Shown here one piece after another: positions 52,140 through 62,020 of a stretch of DNA of 64,000 nt; the first letter of the stretch is position 1; each line of letters starts with the position of its first letter. Both the position numbers and the translations under genes were made by a program. Origin of the DNA: Paenibacillus castaneae (GTDB taxonomy: Bacteria; Bacillota; Bacilli; Paenibacillales; Paenibacillaceae). The DNA lies in NCBI RefSeq assembly GCF_002884445.1, contig NZ_KZ614144.1:2680290-2744289 (forward strand). Reading direction: 5' to 3'. The notes under the pieces were generated by a model, which was not told the DNA's origin, made no database searches, and saw only the letters and a program-made list of their open reading frames with translations.

Positions 52140-53321
52140 ATGTATGGATCACCATTAACATCAAATGCTCGTAAATTATTGCTTCTAGGCTCTGGCGAGC
52201 TTGGAAAAGAGGTTGTTCTGGAGGCTCAGCGATTAGGCGTCGAGACGATTGCAGTAGATCGTTATGCGAACGCACCAGCAATGGCGGTTGCCCATCGCAG
52301 CTATACGGCAGACATGCTGGACGGAGAAGCGATCCGGCGAATTATTGAGCAGGAGCGCCCTGATTATATTGTTCCTGAGATTGAAGCGATTGCAACAGAA
52401 ACATTGCTGGAGCTGGAACAGGAAGGACATCACGTTATTCCGACGGCTCGCGCAGCACGCTTAACGATGGACCGCGAAGGAATTCGCCGCCTTGCTGCAG
52501 AGACGCTGGAGCTTCCAACTGCTCCTTATCGGTTTGCGGATTCGCTCGAAGAGCTGACGCAGGCGGCAGCCGAGCTTGGTTTCCCGTGCGTAATCAAACC
52601 GATAATGAGCTCATCAGGCAAAGGACAGAGCGTATGCCGATCAGAGGCGGAACTGGAGAGCTGCTGGAGCTATGCGATGGAGGGCGGCCGAGCGAAGAAG
52701 CAGCGCATTATCGTAGAAGGCTTTATCACATTCGAATCCGAAATCACGCTTCTGACTGTAAGATCTGTATCCGGTACGAGCTATTGCCCGCCGATCGGTC
52801 ATGTGCAGAAGGATGGCGATTACATCGAATCCTGGCAGCCGCATGAAATGTCAGCGGAGCAAATCGCGCAAGCAGAACAAATTGCGTTGCGAATTACGGA
52901 TGAGCTTGGGGGCTATGGCATTTATGGCGTTGAGCTGTTCATTACGCAGGATGGCGTACTCTTCAGCGAGGTTTCTCCGCGTCCGCATGACACAGGCATG
53001 GTAACGATGGCAACGCAGGATTTATCCGAATTTGCGCTTCATGTGCGCGCGATTCTCGGGTTCCCTATTCCAACGCTTCGTTTGCTGTCGCCAGGCGCTT
53101 CTCATACGCTGAAAGCGGATCGTGAGTCCTCTTCATTCCGAATTGGCGGTATTGAGGAGGCTTTGGCTGTTCCTAACGTGCAGGTTCGTCTATTCGGCAA
53201 GCCGGAGACGAAGGTAGGCCGTCGTATGGCCGTTGCGCTCAGCACGGCGTCAGATGTCGAGCAAGCGCGCCACACGGCTCGCATTGCCGCTGAAGCTCTT
53301 TATATCGAATATGATCATTAA
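52140..53321 (+). CDS. purT: Formate-dependent phosphoribosylglycinamide formyltransferase
   Basis: PurT makes formyl-GAR from GAR, formate and ATP, a folate-independent route for the third step of purine synthesis. The 393-residue ATP-grasp protein has the N-terminal [19 protein letters not shown] near residues 15-33, and [16 protein letters not shown] and [10 protein letters not shown], which are hallmark stretches of Pur[19 protein letters not shown] and the metal-binding [24 protein letters not shown] are in the ATP-grasp core. ATG 52140 was chosen; GGAGG lies twelve bases upstream within a folded leader. A PurK-like carboxylase is unlikely given these motifs. Confidence 0.94.
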   Translation: MYGSPLTSNARKLLLLGSGELGKEVVLEAQRLGVETIAVDRYANAPAMAVAHRSYTADMLDGEAIRRIIEQERPDYIVPEIEAIATETLLELEQEGHHVIPTARAARLTMDREGIRRLAAETLELPTAPYRFADSLEELTQAAAELGFPCVIKPIMSSSGKGQSVCRSEAELESCWSYAMEGGRAKKQRIIVEGFITFESEITLLTVRSVSGTSYCPPIGHVQKDGDYIESWQPHEMSAEQIAQAEQIALRITDELGGYGIYGVELFITQDGVLFSEVSPRPHDTGMVTMATQDLSEFALHVRAILGFPIPTLRLLSPGASHTLKADRESSSFRIGGIEEALAVPNVQVRLFGKPETKVGRRMAVALSTASDVEQARHTARIAAEALYIEYDH

Positions 53322-53392
53322 TTGTTAAATAAATAGGCATTTAGATGTGTTGAATCAGAAGTTCAGTTTAAAAACGAGGGAGTAGAACGACG

Positions 53393-53680
53393 ATGGCCAA
53401 GAAACGCAAACAAACGAACCAGCATCCAGCAAAGCAGCAATCTCAGCAATCTTCCAAAGCTGAAAAAGATAACCCCGTATTGCTAAATGAGCTGCTTAAT
53501 CCTGAGATTGTAAGCAAGCTTAAAGCGCAAGCAGAGGAAATGAAGCAGACCGAGGCCAATAAGAAAGAGGAAATTCGCAAGCAGGAGGAAGAGAAGAAGA
53601 AGCAGGAACAGAAGCGGTTAGAAAATGATTTTGCTTATTTGCTGGACAATAGTGATCCATCCTGGTCTAAGCATAAATAG
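53393..53680 (+). CDS. yqkE: DUF3886 family charged protein (YqkE-like)
   Basis: A 95-residue, very polar protein: a Lys/Gln-rich N-terminus, then a long charged helix, probably a coiled coil, from about residues 40-75 (EEMKQTEANKKEEIRKQEEE). It ends in the family end motif FAYLLDNSDPSWSKHK. YqkE/DUF3886 proteins have no known function. The ribosome site is CGAGGGAG before ATG 53393. It converges with the next small gene five bases after its stop. Confidence 0.8.
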   Translation: MAKKRKQTNQHPAKQQSQQSSKAEKDNPVLLNELLNPEIVSKLKAQAEEMKQTEANKKEEIRKQEEEKKKQEQKRLENDFAYLLDNSDPSWSKHK

Positions 53681-53685
53681 CAGGA

Positions 53686-53871
53686 TTAGGTGGAGGATGT
53701 CTTCTTTTCTTCAAAATGCATACAGGGATTGCCTGAGGATGATAATACAACGCTGCTTGGCATTTGTTGTGTCTTGAATCCAAAGGCTTTGCAGCCTTTA
53801 GGGGATTTAGGGTCCCATGTCACATAATAATGTTTGCATTTCAAACAATTTATACGCTGTATAGGGTTCAT
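53686..53871 (-). CDS. Small cysteine-rich (putative zinc-binding) protein
   Basis: A 61-residue protein with CLKCKHYYVTWDPKSPKGCKAFG, then a third pair element ending GNPCMHFEE. The four cysteines (C-x2-C...C...C) and a His suggest a zinc site. Similar small proteins occur in many Bacillales and are sometimes labelled uracil-DNA glycosylase without good evidence, so I assign no function. The start at 53871 has GAGGT upstream; a GTG/ATG further up in frame is less likely. Confidence 0.75.
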   Translation of the reverse strand: MNPIQRINCLKCKHYYVTWDPKSPKGCKAFGFKTQQMPSSVVLSSSGNPCMHFEEKKTSST

Positions 53872-54720
53872 TTGAATACCTCTTTTATCCGTGAAGGGTT
53901 TATCCATACATTACAATTAAGTATTTATGGTATACCATCTGGCGCTATTGAGCAACAGCTTCACGGATAATGAGGATGTGAAAGAAAGTAGACTTCATTC
54001 CGCTTCTTGTTTTGCAGTACCTCACTTTATCCCTCCCTAATACCCATGTTGCCTCCTGCTGTACTCATAATTTGAACAATAAAATAAACCATTATTTCAA
54101 TCCCGAAATACTTTTCAATCCCGAAATACCAGCTTTAACGCTTGTTTGAAGTGGTTAATTATGAGATAAATATATGCTATCATACATAAATCCGATTAAA
54201 CTGCAAAACATGCTAACAGCGTATCCTTGTGGAGCTCCTTTATGCAATTGGTTGTATTGTCTGTGTTTAACCGTTTGTTCTGTGGTCGAAGCTTATATAA
54301 GAACAGCGTTTATTTATGAATTGAGTTACAATATCATTTCGACAGAATGCCATTTATTATTTCGGTCGCTTGCTTGCAACTGGCAAAGTATTCGATTTAG
54401 TGGGACAATTATAGTTAGAAATCAAATTTGTTTTCAAGAACCGTTGTTAGTGAGTCTGCCTAATGTTATTATCACAACTATGTGGTAAGAACAATTATCG
54501 AAAACGGTATTATAGCTTATTGAACAGTATTCGGAGTGGTGCCGCGTAACAGTTGCATTATTATCAGCTCATCGTTAATATAATGGTTCGCCGTGAATTC
54601 GATGCTGTACAGTTATTTTGGCTGGGGACACCGAACGTAAATGAGGGACAATCGTTTCCGAAATCTCTAATTGTGCTTACTTGATAGGGGCCTTTTGCAG
54701 CAGCCATTTGCTTTGAAGTC
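53872..54720. other. Gene-poor intergenic region
   Basis: About 850 AT-rich bases with no convincing gene. It holds an 18-base tandem repeat (54095-54130) and scattered GGGACAAT-containing stretches near 54401 and 54642. An open frame at 54174-54488 has no ribosome site, no recognisable protein features and unusual composition. The promoter of parE is at its end. Confidence 0.6.
54095..54130 (+). repeat. Two tandem copies of an 18-base repeat
   Basis: TTTCAATCCCGAAATACT (54095-54112) is followed directly by a copy differing only in its last base (54113-54130). The element is non-coding and could be a protein-binding site or replication slippage. Confidence 0.85.
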
Positions 54721-54750
54721 TTTACGAAACAGGACATTTTGAATTAAAAT
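54721..54750 (+). promoter_or_regulatory. Candidate promoter of parE-parC
   Basis: TTTACG (54721-54726) and TAAAAT (54745-54750) are 18 bases apart; the expected transcription start is about 40 bases before the parE start codon. Confidence 0.5.
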
Positions 54751-54795
54751 AGCTTGAAGATACGGAAACGCGTGACTACAGATTGGGGGACGCTC

Positions 54796-56766
54796 ATGAC
54801 GGAGCAAACAGATCTCTTCGCAAATACAGCGGCCGCAAACCGAAATTACGAGGCCGATGACATACAAGTGCTTGAAGGCTTGACCGCAGTTCGCAAAAGA
54901 CCGGGCATGTACATAGGAAGTACAAGCAGCTCTGGACTGCATCATTTGGTTTGGGAAATCGTTGATAATGCGGTAGATGAACATTTAGCTAAATTTTGTT
55001 CGGCTATTGATATTACGTTGCACAAGAATGGTTCAGTAACGGTTCATGATAATGGACGGGGCATTCCTACCGGCATGCATAAGACCGGTATACCGACACC
55101 ACAAGTTGTTTTTACGATTCTGCATGCAGGAGGCAAGTTCGGCGGCAGCGGATATAAGAAGTCAGGAGGCTTGCACGGCGTTGGCGCATCCGTTACTAAC
55201 GCATTGTCCGAATGGCTTGAGGTAGATATTTATCGCGATGGCAAAATTCATAGACAGCGTTTCGAGTATTGGGTAGACGAAGCGGGCAAGGAGCATGTCG
55301 GTGAACCCGTACGCGGCCTGGAAATTATCGGTACAACAAATCGCACGGGAACGAAGGTTACGTTTAAACCTGACGGCCGTGTTTTTCAGAATGGGACAAA
55401 CCTTAGCTACGACACATTAGCAGAGCGGCTGCAGGAAATTGCTTTTTTGAACTCGGGACTGAAGGTATCGATCAAAGATGACCGCAGCGGCAAGCATGAT
55501 GAGTTCCATTATGAAGGCGGCGCGCGGCAATTTGTTCAATTTTTGAATGAGGACAAGACTGTGCTGCATGATGTCATTCATTTTGCTGGCGAACGTGATG
55601 ATATAGAGGTTGAGATTGCGCTGCAATATAATGACGGCTATACCGAAACCATTGCTTCGTTCGTTAACTCCATCCCTACACGCGGCGGCGGAACCCATGA
55701 GACTGGTTTTAAAACCGCTTATACTCGGGTCATGAATGATTATGCACGCAAAGCTGCTATGCTTAAGGAAAAAGACAAGAATCTTGAGGGCAATGACCTT
55801 CGTGAAGGCATGATGGTCGTCATCAATATTAAGATGTCTGAGGTGGAATTCGTCGGCCAGACGAAAGATCAGCTCGGAAGCTCATCTGCAAGAAGCGCAG
55901 TAGATGCGATTGTTTCGGACAAAATGCAAGTGTTTCTTGAGGAAAATCCGCAAGTAGCCCAAATGCTGCTTAAGAAGTCGCTGCAAGCATCGAAAGCGCG
56001 CGAAGCAGCGCGCAAAGCCCGCGAGGAAATTCGCAGCGGCAAGAAAAAGAGCGAGAGCTCTAACCTGAACGGCAAGCTTACGCCAGCTCAATCCAAGGAT
56101 TATACGCGTACAGAGCTGTTTATCGTGGAAGGCGATTCTGCAGGCGGTTCAGCTAAGCAGGGCAGAGATTCGAAATATCAGGCTTTGCTCCCGCTCAAAG
56201 GCAAGCCGATGAATCCGGAGAAGGCAAAGCTGCTTGATATATTGAAAAATGATGAATATAAAGCGATTATCTCCGCTATCGGCGCCGGCGTCGGCTCCGA
56301 ATTTGTGGCAGAAGAATGCAACTATAATAAAATTATTATCATGACGGATGCAGATACAGACGGCGCTCATATTCAAGTGCTGCTGCTTACTTTCTTTTAT
56401 CGTTATATGAAGCCATTAATCGATTTGGGACGCGTATTTATCGCTCAACCGCCATTGTATAAATTAACTCGTAAATCAGGTAAGCTGGAGACGATTCGTT
56501 ATGCATGGACGGACGAGCAGCTCCAAAACTATTTGAAGGAATTCGGTAAAAACTATGAGCTGCAGCGTTATAAAGGGCTAGGCGAGATGAACCCCGATCA
56601 GCTGTGGGAAACGACGATGGATCCTGAGAAAAGAACGCTGCTTCAAGTTCAAATCGAGGATGCCGCGAAAGCCGAGCGGAGAGTATCGACCCTTATGGGA
56701 GATAAGGTCGATCCGCGTAAACGCTGGATTGTCGAGAATGTCGACTTTATGGAATATGAGGAATAG
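54796..56766 (+). CDS. parE: DNA topoisomerase IV subunit B
   Basis: ParE is the ATPase subunit of topoisomerase IV, which decatenates daughter chromosomes. The 656-residue protein has the GHKL ATP site (EIVDNAVDEHLAKFC near residues 53-67, HDNGRGIPTG, and GLHGVGASVTNALS near 121-134). It then has the TOPRIM domain with EGDSAGGSAKQGRD near 445-458 and DADTDGAHIQ. Pairing with parC rather than position next to dnaA/recF marks it as ParE, not GyrB. The start at 54796 has TTGGGGGA upstream; an ATG at 54754 is less likely. parC follows after 11 bases. Confidence 0.95.
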   Translation: MTEQTDLFANTAAANRNYEADDIQVLEGLTAVRKRPGMYIGSTSSSGLHHLVWEIVDNAVDEHLAKFCSAIDITLHKNGSVTVHDNGRGIPTGMHKTGIPTPQVVFTILHAGGKFGGSGYKKSGGLHGVGASVTNALSEWLEVDIYRDGKIHRQRFEYWVDEAGKEHVGEPVRGLEIIGTTNRTGTKVTFKPDGRVFQNGTNLSYDTLAERLQEIAFLNSGLKVSIKDDRSGKHDEFHYEGGARQFVQFLNEDKTVLHDVIHFAGERDDIEVEIALQYNDGYTETIASFVNSIPTRGGGTHETGFKTAYTRVMNDYARKAAMLKEKDKNLEGNDLREGMMVVINIKMSEVEFVGQTKDQLGSSSARSAVDAIVSDKMQVFLEENPQVAQMLLKKSLQASKAREAARKAREEIRSGKKKSESSNLNGKLTPAQSKDYTRTELFIVEGDSAGGSAKQGRDSKYQALLPLKGKPMNPEKAKLLDILKNDEYKAIISAIGAGVGSEFVAEECNYNKIIIMTDADTDGAHIQVLLLTFFYRYMKPLIDLGRVFIAQPPLYKLTRKSGKLETIRYAWTDEQLQNYLKEFGKNYELQRYKGLGEMNPDQLWETTMDPEKRTLLQVQIEDAAKAERRVSTLMGDKVDPRKRWIVENVDFMEYEE

Positions 56767-56777
56767 GGGGCTGACAT

Positions 56778-59240
56778 ATGAGTATGCTGGAACAGTTTTT
56801 GCCAGCGTTTCTTGAGGAAGTAGTAGGAGATCGCTTCGGACGCTATTCAAAGTATATCATTCAGGACCGGGCGATTCCTGATGTTCGAGATGGCTTGAAG
56901 CCCGTGCAGCGGCGTATCCTTTACGCGATGTACGATTCTGGCAATACACCGGATAAGCAATACCGCAAATCGGCCAAAACGGTCGGTGACGTGATGGGTA
57001 ACTATCACCCGCATGGCGATTCATCGATTTATGAAGGCATGGTTCGGATGGCTCAGCCTTGGAAGATGGGGCATCCTTTAGTAGATGGACATGGAAACTG
57101 GGGCTCGCAGGATGACGATCCCGCTGCAGCGATGCGTTATACGGAAGCACGTTTATCGACGATCGCGATGGAACTGCTGCGTGATATCGAGAAACGGACT
57201 GTTCAATTTAAGGATAATTTCGATAATACGACAAAGGAGCCGGTTGTACTGCCGTCGAGGTATCCCAATTTGCTCGTCAACGGGACCAGCGGCATCTCTG
57301 CCGGCTTTGCTACGGAAATACCGCCCCATAACCTTAGAGAGGTCATCGATGCCTGTATCGCCCTAATGGGGCGTCCTGAGATGACGCTTGAAGAGCTGAT
57401 GGCTTACGTGAAGGGACCCGATTTCCCAACTGGCGGAATCATCATGGGTGAAGAAGGTATTCGTGATGCTTATGCTACGGGCAAAGGGCGAATCTATATT
57501 CGAAGCAAGACAGCGATTGAAGATATGCGCGGCGGCAAGCAGCAGCTCGTTATTACAGAAATTCCTTATCAGGTCGTTAAGTCTCGGCTTGTTACAGCGA
57601 TGGAGAACATCCGCATCGAGAAGAAAGTAGAAGGCATAGCGGAAGTGCGCGATGAGAGCGGACGCAATGGTCTACGAATTGTGGTGGAGTTCAAGAAAGA
57701 TGCGGACGCGCAAGGAATACTTGCCTATTTGTTTAAGAAAACCGATTTGCAAGTTGCTTATAGCTTCAATATGGTAGCCATTGTGAACAAAGCGCCAATG
57801 CAGCTTGGAATAAAGCAAATCCTGTCGGCGTACATCGAGCATCAGAAGGAAGTTGTCACATTCCGCACGAAGTACGATCTGGAGAAAGCTGAAGACCGTG
57901 CACATGTTGTAGAAGGGCTTGTAAAAGCACTCAATATATTGGATGAAGTCATTGCAACGATCAAAGCATCCAAAAACCGCGCCAATGCGCAAGAGAACCT
58001 GATTGCAACTTATGGCTTTACGGAGCGTCAAGCGGATGCGATTCTAACCTTGCAGTTATATCGCTTAACGAATTTGGAAATTACAACGCTTGAGAAAGAG
58101 CTGAAGGAAGCTCAGAAAAAAATTGCTTACTTAAAGTCAATTTTGGCAAGCGACAAGAAGCTGATCGGCGTGATAAAGGATGAGCTGACCGAAATTCGCA
58201 CCAAATACGGTATTGATCGCCGTTCTGATCTGCGAGGAGAAATTGAGGAGCTTAAGGTTAATCTTGAGGTAATGGTGACGTCCGAGGATGTTCTGGTTAC
58301 GCTTAGCAACGATGGTTATGTGAAACGGACCAGCATGCTTTCCTTTACGAGATCAGGCGGAGAACTGGAAAGCTCCGGCGTCAAGGGCGGTGACTTTATT
58401 CGAGATCTGCTTGAGGTCAATACGATCGATAATCTTCTATTGTTCACCCGCAAAGGCCAATATTACTTATTGCCTGTCCATCAAATTCCTGAGTTTAAGT
58501 GGAAGGATACGGGAACAGCAATCGTGAATGTGGTTCCGATTCCGAAGGATGATTCAATCGTAAGCGTCATACCGATTAAAGATATAGCAGCATCGACCGC
58601 TTCACTCGTATTTGTAACGAAGCGGGGGCAGGTTAAACGAACAGAGCTTAAGGAATATGCAACGACAAGATCAACGGCTGTCGCAGCCTGCAAGGTAAGT
58701 GATGGCGATGAAATTATTCGTGTCGTTCTCAGCGACAGCGCTAAACATATTCTGCTCGTTACGAAGCTTGGGATGAGTATCCGGTTTGTGGAGACGGAAG
58801 TAAATCCAATGGGTAGAGTGGCTACTGGTGTAAGAGGCATACAGCTTAAGGATGGAGACGAGCTTATCGCCGCGGAATGGGTTGCAGAGGATGAAGGCGA
58901 AATACTCGTCATTACGGATATCGGCTTTGCCAAACGATCCCTTCTGCTCGATTATCCGATTCAAGGCCGGGGCGGCAAGGGCGTTCAAACCTTTGAATTT
59001 AAGGAAGGCAAGCGAGTTCGTCCGAATGGATCAGCGCTTGTGGCTGCCCATTATTGCAAAGAAGCGAAAGAGATCGTAGCCATAACCGCATCTGGAGCTA
59101 AGCTTGCAGCTCTCTCTGAGAAAGCTCCAATTGAGGATCGCAAAGCGATAGGGAAATTAATATTCCCTGTAGAGAAGAATGATCTTATTACGAGCACGCT
59201 CACTCGTCCTATTACGGACACTAATCAAAAGGGCGATTAG
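56778..59240 (+). CDS. parC: DNA topoisomerase IV subunit A
   Basis: ParC cuts and rejoins the DNA. The 820-residue protein has the winged-helix cleavage domain with catalytic Tyr121 in [12 protein letters not shown]. The quinolone-resistance region HGDSSIYE has Ser82 and Glu86, both in the usual drug-sensitive form. A coiled-coil gate (about 370-460) and a C-terminal beta-pinwheel domain follow. The GyrA-box (QRRGGKG) is absent, with QGRGGKG-like GRGGKG only near residue 735, supporting ParC. The ribosome site is ATAGGGGGCTGAC. A hairpin terminator lies beyond the stop. Confidence 0.95.
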   Translation: MSMLEQFLPAFLEEVVGDRFGRYSKYIIQDRAIPDVRDGLKPVQRRILYAMYDSGNTPDKQYRKSAKTVGDVMGNYHPHGDSSIYEGMVRMAQPWKMGHPLVDGHGNWGSQDDDPAAAMRYTEARLSTIAMELLRDIEKRTVQFKDNFDNTTKEPVVLPSRYPNLLVNGTSGISAGFATEIPPHNLREVIDACIALMGRPEMTLEELMAYVKGPDFPTGGIIMGEEGIRDAYATGKGRIYIRSKTAIEDMRGGKQQLVITEIPYQVVKSRLVTAMENIRIEKKVEGIAEVRDESGRNGLRIVVEFKKDADAQGILAYLFKKTDLQVAYSFNMVAIVNKAPMQLGIKQILSAYIEHQKEVVTFRTKYDLEKAEDRAHVVEGLVKALNILDEVIATIKASKNRANAQENLIATYGFTERQADAILTLQLYRLTNLEITTLEKELKEAQKKIAYLKSILASDKKLIGVIKDELTEIRTKYGIDRRSDLRGEIEELKVNLEVMVTSEDVLVTLSNDGYVKRTSMLSFTRSGGELESSGVKGGDFIRDLLEVNTIDNLLLFTRKGQYYLLPVHQIPEFKWKDTGTAIVNVVPIPKDDSIVSVIPIKDIAASTASLVFVTKRGQVKRTELKEYATTRSTAVAACKVSDGDEIIRVVLSDSAKHILLVTKLGMSIRFVETEVNPMGRVATGVRGIQLKDGDELIAAEWVAEDEGEILVITDIGFAKRSLLLDYPIQGRGGKGVQTFEFKEGKRVRPNGSALVAAHYCKEAKEIVAITASGAKLAALSEKAPIEDRKAIGKLIFPVEKNDLITSTLTRPITDTNQKGD

Positions 59241-59388
59241 GCGGATCAAACCGTTCGATCACTTCTAAAATAGCTTCAAGCATGACCCACAATGGTACTA
59301 GCTCATCCGGGCGGTCAAGCCATTGTGGGTCTTTTATGATGCCATATTCTTTTGTTTTTTTGATGATAGCCGCTTTTTTTTCATCCAC
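59221..59388 (-). CDS. Possible small conserved protein
   Basis: A 55-residue frame that begins at GTG 59388, 10 bases after AAGGAG, and ends inside the 3' end of parC on the other strand. It encodes a charged N-terminal helix ([15 protein letters not shown]) and a hydrophobic helix ([18 protein letters not shown]). It contains the inverted repeat that may end parC transcription, which weakens the case. An in-frame ATG further upstream gives a longer version without a ribosome site. I do not recognise it. Confidence 0.4.
   Translation of the reverse strand: MDEKKAAIIKKTKEYGIIKDPQWLDRPDELVPLWVMLEAILEVIERFDPPNRPFD
59284..59335 (+). terminator. Probable terminator after parC
   Basis: GACCCACAATGG (59284-59295) and CCATTGTGGGTC (59320-59331) form a perfect 12-bp inverted repeat with a 24-base loop, followed by TTTT. 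The loop is large and the T tract short, so confidence is moderate. Confidence 0.6.
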
Positions 59389-59536
59389 CTGGGTCACGCT
59401 CCTTAACCGTTGTATAAAAGACATCATTCTGGGCTTTCGCCACATTGTATGTCTAATGCTGTCAAATGGTTCGGTTTTGTATCGATTAATAGCGCAAATT
59501 ATTAATTGTATTAACCTTTTATTCAACAAAAAAGAC

Positions 59537-59545
59537 TGATATAAT
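59537..59545 (+). promoter_or_regulatory. Extended -10 promoter of the marR gene
   Basis: TGATATAAT gives TG-N-TATAAT, a consensus extended -10 box. The -35 region is weak. The marR start lies about 45 bases downstream. Confidence 0.65.
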
Positions 59546-59589
59546 AAGAAACAAATAGGTGAAATTTGACAGGAGGCAGGTGTGAGGGC

Positions 59590-59994
59590 ATGTTAACTGA
59601 TGAATTTACTCGATTGTGGACGAAGCTTTCGCGAGAATGGAAAAACAATTTAGAGCAATCACTTGCTCCTTTAACAGAAGGGCAACTGAATGTGCTTGAG
59701 CTGCTGATGCAGCATCAGCCGATGAAGCCATCGGATCTGCTTCAATATTTGTCTACTACGCCTGCAGCAATAACAACGCTGCTTGATCGAATGGAACGCA
59801 ATGAGCTGATTGAACGGACGAGAGACGATAATGATCGAAGAATCGTATGGGTGAATCTTTCGGAGAAGGGCAAGGCTGAGACGGAACGCGGAACAGCGAT
59901 TCGAACTGAAATCATGGAAATGTCGCTGGACCGCATATCCTCTCATAATCAGCAGCTGCTTGTTTACCTATTAGGGAAAGTGGCCAATCTTTAA
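59590..59994 (+). CDS. MarR-family transcriptional regulator
   Basis: A 134-residue winged-helix dimer of the MarR type: LTEGQLNVLELLMQHQPMKPSDLLQYL (helices 2-3), the recognition helix STTPAAITTLLDRMERNELIERTRDDNDRR (about residues 57-86), and the wing. Members sense small molecules and repress nearby genes. No clear inverted-repeat operator was found next to it. The ATG at 59590 has GAGGG just upstream and AGGAGG further; a TTG at 59566 is in frame but poorer. It is convergent with capA, 23 bases away. Targets are unknown. Confidence 0.88.
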   Translation: MLTDEFTRLWTKLSREWKNNLEQSLAPLTEGQLNVLELLMQHQPMKPSDLLQYLSTTPAAITTLLDRMERNELIERTRDDNDRRIVWVNLSEKGKAETERGTAIRTEIMEMSLDRISSHNQQLLVYLLGKVANL

Positions 59995-60017
59995 CGAAAT
60001 ATAATGCATTTCTCTGT

Positions 60018-61286
60018 TTATTTCATAGAATCAAGCCGATTGCGCAGCAGCACACTGTCTTTCTTGAGCATTTCGTAGTCGGCTTTCGTGAGTAAGGTAT
60101 CCTTTGCATCAGCTAGCGTTTCTTCAACTGGCAGAATGCGGTACCGATAGGAATTATCCGGCTTATATCTGTGCACCCAAGTAGGAATAGACTCGATTTC
60201 AGTAAAATCTATCGTTCCATCGGACATATTTTTACGGATGCTTACTTTAAAAATAACCCCGTAATCCTTCGTTTCGCCCCGCTGATTTGAAATGAAATTA
60301 CCCATAGAATAAATAATAAGGCCTTTTCTGGCATGACCGTTCTGATCTGTAGTTTCGAGAACCTCGTAAGGCTGAACAACGTGCGGATGTGAGCCTGCAA
60401 TAATATCAGCGCCTGCTGCGATAAGAGATCTTGCGAGCCGTTTCTGTTCGTCATTGGGCTTTAGCTGGTATTCAGTGCCAAAGTGGAGAGATATAGCTAC
60501 AAAATCTGCACCTGCATCACGGAGGCGCTTAATATCATCTTTTATTTTTTGTTCATTAATAAGAGAAACAAGATATGGCTTGCCGTCAGGTAAAGGAATG
60601 CCGTTCGTTCCGTACGTATAAGCTGCTAGTCCCATCACAATGCCATTTTTCTCAGACAGTGTAAGACTATCTGCTTCTTCTTGCGAGGATGCTGTACCAA
60701 TTGGCTTGAAATCAAGACTCTTCAGGTTTTTTATGGTTTGAAGAATCCCTCTCTCGCCTTTATCAAGAGAATGATTATTAGCATTGGTAAGGAAGTTAAA
60801 GCCTGCATTCTTCAATGCTTCTGCTAATTCAGTCGGCGCATTGAAGGTTGGATATCCGGTATATCCGAATTCAACTCCTGCAATTGGTGTTTCCAGATTA
60901 GCGATTACCCAATCTCCTTGCTGTAAGATCGGCTTGACTTCTTCAAAGAAAGGATCAAAGTTATAGCGATTTGTTTGTTTGTCATAAGCGCCGGGAAGCT
61001 GAGGTGTATGCATCATTACATCGCCAACCGCAATCCATACGGCATCTGCATATTCGGGCTGTGGGGGAGCGTGAGAGGGCTCGGTTTGGATTGGCTCTTG
61101 AGACGGCGGTGTAGGTGAGAATACAGGTTGATCATCGGGAGCAGGTGATGCAGTGGCTGCAGTTTCAGTTTCAGCGGGAGAAGAAGCCCTCTCTGTGACA
61201 GAGGGCATGAGAAAAATGATCACAAGTCCGATCAAGGATAACAATAATAAGAGGGTATTGGTCTTTCGATGCCGTTTGCGGCGCAT
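60018..61286 (-). CDS. CapA-family (poly-gamma-glutamate synthesis-like) metallophosphatase-fold protein
   Basis: A 422-residue membrane-anchored protein: basic start, one membrane helix (about residues 10-28), a Pro/Thr/Glu-rich linker (about 35-75), and a CapA/PgsA-type domain (about 80-415). The domain has GDVMMH near 90, NLETP near 129, NANNHSLD near 169, GSHPHVVQ near 299 and YSMGNF near 329; these metal-binding motifs are typical. Bacillus CapA takes part in capsule anchoring or PGA synthesis. The capBC genes are absent, so a role in cell-surface polymer handling is inferred only. It is third in an operon with the two RNA-modification genes upstream. Confidence 0.88.
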   Translation of the reverse strand: MRRKRHRKTNTLLLLLSLIGLVIIFLMPSVTERASSPAETETAATASPAPDDQPVFSPTPPSQEPIQTEPSHAPPQPEYADAVWIAVGDVMMHTPQLPGAYDKQTNRYNFDPFFEEVKPILQQGDWVIANLETPIAGVEFGYTGYPTFNAPTELAEALKNAGFNFLTNANNHSLDKGERGILQTIKNLKSLDFKPIGTASSQEEADSLTLSEKNGIVMGLAAYTYGTNGIPLPDGKPYLVSLINEQKIKDDIKRLRDAGADFVAISLHFGTEYQLKPNDEQKRLARSLIAAGADIIAGSHPHVVQPYEVLETTDQNGHARKGLIIYSMGNFISNQRGETKDYGVIFKVSIRKNMSDGTIDFTEIESIPTWVHRYKPDNSYRYRILPVEETLADAKDTLLTKADYEMLKKDSVLLRNRLDSMK

Positions 61287-61309
61287 TTATGGATCTTCCT
61301 TCCTTTTTG

Positions 61310-62020
61310 CTAGCTGCTTAACCTTTTGGAGGCGGATTCTAGCTGTTCCTTCGTCCACCAGCTCCAAGCGACTGAACCGCTTGGAATAGAATGGAAGCTC
61401 ATTGTTTCCTTTGTGACAGGATGAGGAGCAGATACGGAGGTTGACCATAAAGCAATGCTGTCAATATTGGAAGTTGGTCTAGATCCATATTTGAGGTCGC
61501 CGACAAGCGGACAACCGATATGAGCCATTTGTGCTCTTATTTGATGCGGCCTTCCGGTATGAAGCCTGATTGCAATAAGAGAGCAGCGTTCTGATGCCGC
61601 CACAATCTCATATTCTAGTATCGCTTCCTTCGCTTCAGGAGTTGGTTTGTTAAAAACGGTAACCTGGTTTTGTTTGCTGTCTTTGCGGATATAATGAGTT
61701 AACCGCGCTTGCTGCTTAGCAGGAGTACCTTGAACCACACATACATATGTTTTGCCGAAATCACGATTTCGAACGGACTCGGACAGCCTGGAAGCTGCCT
61801 TTGACGTTTTCGCAAAAACCATAACGCCGCCTACCATCCGGTCAAGACGGTGAACAAGACCGAGAAACACGTTTCCCGGCTTGTTATATCTTTCTTTTAA
61901 GTCCTGCTTTAACAGCGAGAGCATATCAGGGTCTCCTGTTTCATCCTCTTGCGAAAGGATGCCAGGCGGCTTAACGACGGCCAGCACATGATTATCCTCA
62001 TACAAAATAGGAATGGACAT
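61310..62020 (-). CDS. RluA-family RNA pseudouridine synthase
   Basis: A 236-residue pseudouridine synthase of the RluA/TruC type. It has the catalytic Asp motif HRLDRMVGGVMVFAKT near residues 57-72 (family consensus HRLDR..SG), LHTGRPHQIRAQMAHIGCPLVGDLKYG near 162-188, and no S4 domain. It modifies a uridine in rRNA or tRNA; the exact site cannot be read. GGGAG lies 8 bases before ATG 62020, within the end of the preceding methyltransferase gene, and the two genes overlap (TAATG). The pair is therefore probably co-translated. Confidence 0.88.
   Translation of the reverse strand: MSIPILYEDNHVLAVVKPPGILSQEDETGDPDMLSLLKQDLKERYNKPGNVFLGLVHRLDRMVGGVMVFAKTSKAASRLSESVRNRDFGKTYVCVVQGTPAKQQARLTHYIRKDSKQNQVTVFNKPTPEAKEAILEYEIVAASERCSLIAIRLHTGRPHQIRAQMAHIGCPLVGDLKYGSRPTSNIDSIALWSTSVSAPHPVTKETMSFHSIPSGSVAWSWWTKEQLESASKRLSS

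Noticed and set aside
54174..54488. 104-codon frame in the gap before parE
   Set aside because: No ribosome site, high Cys and Ile content and no recognisable protein features; probably chance.
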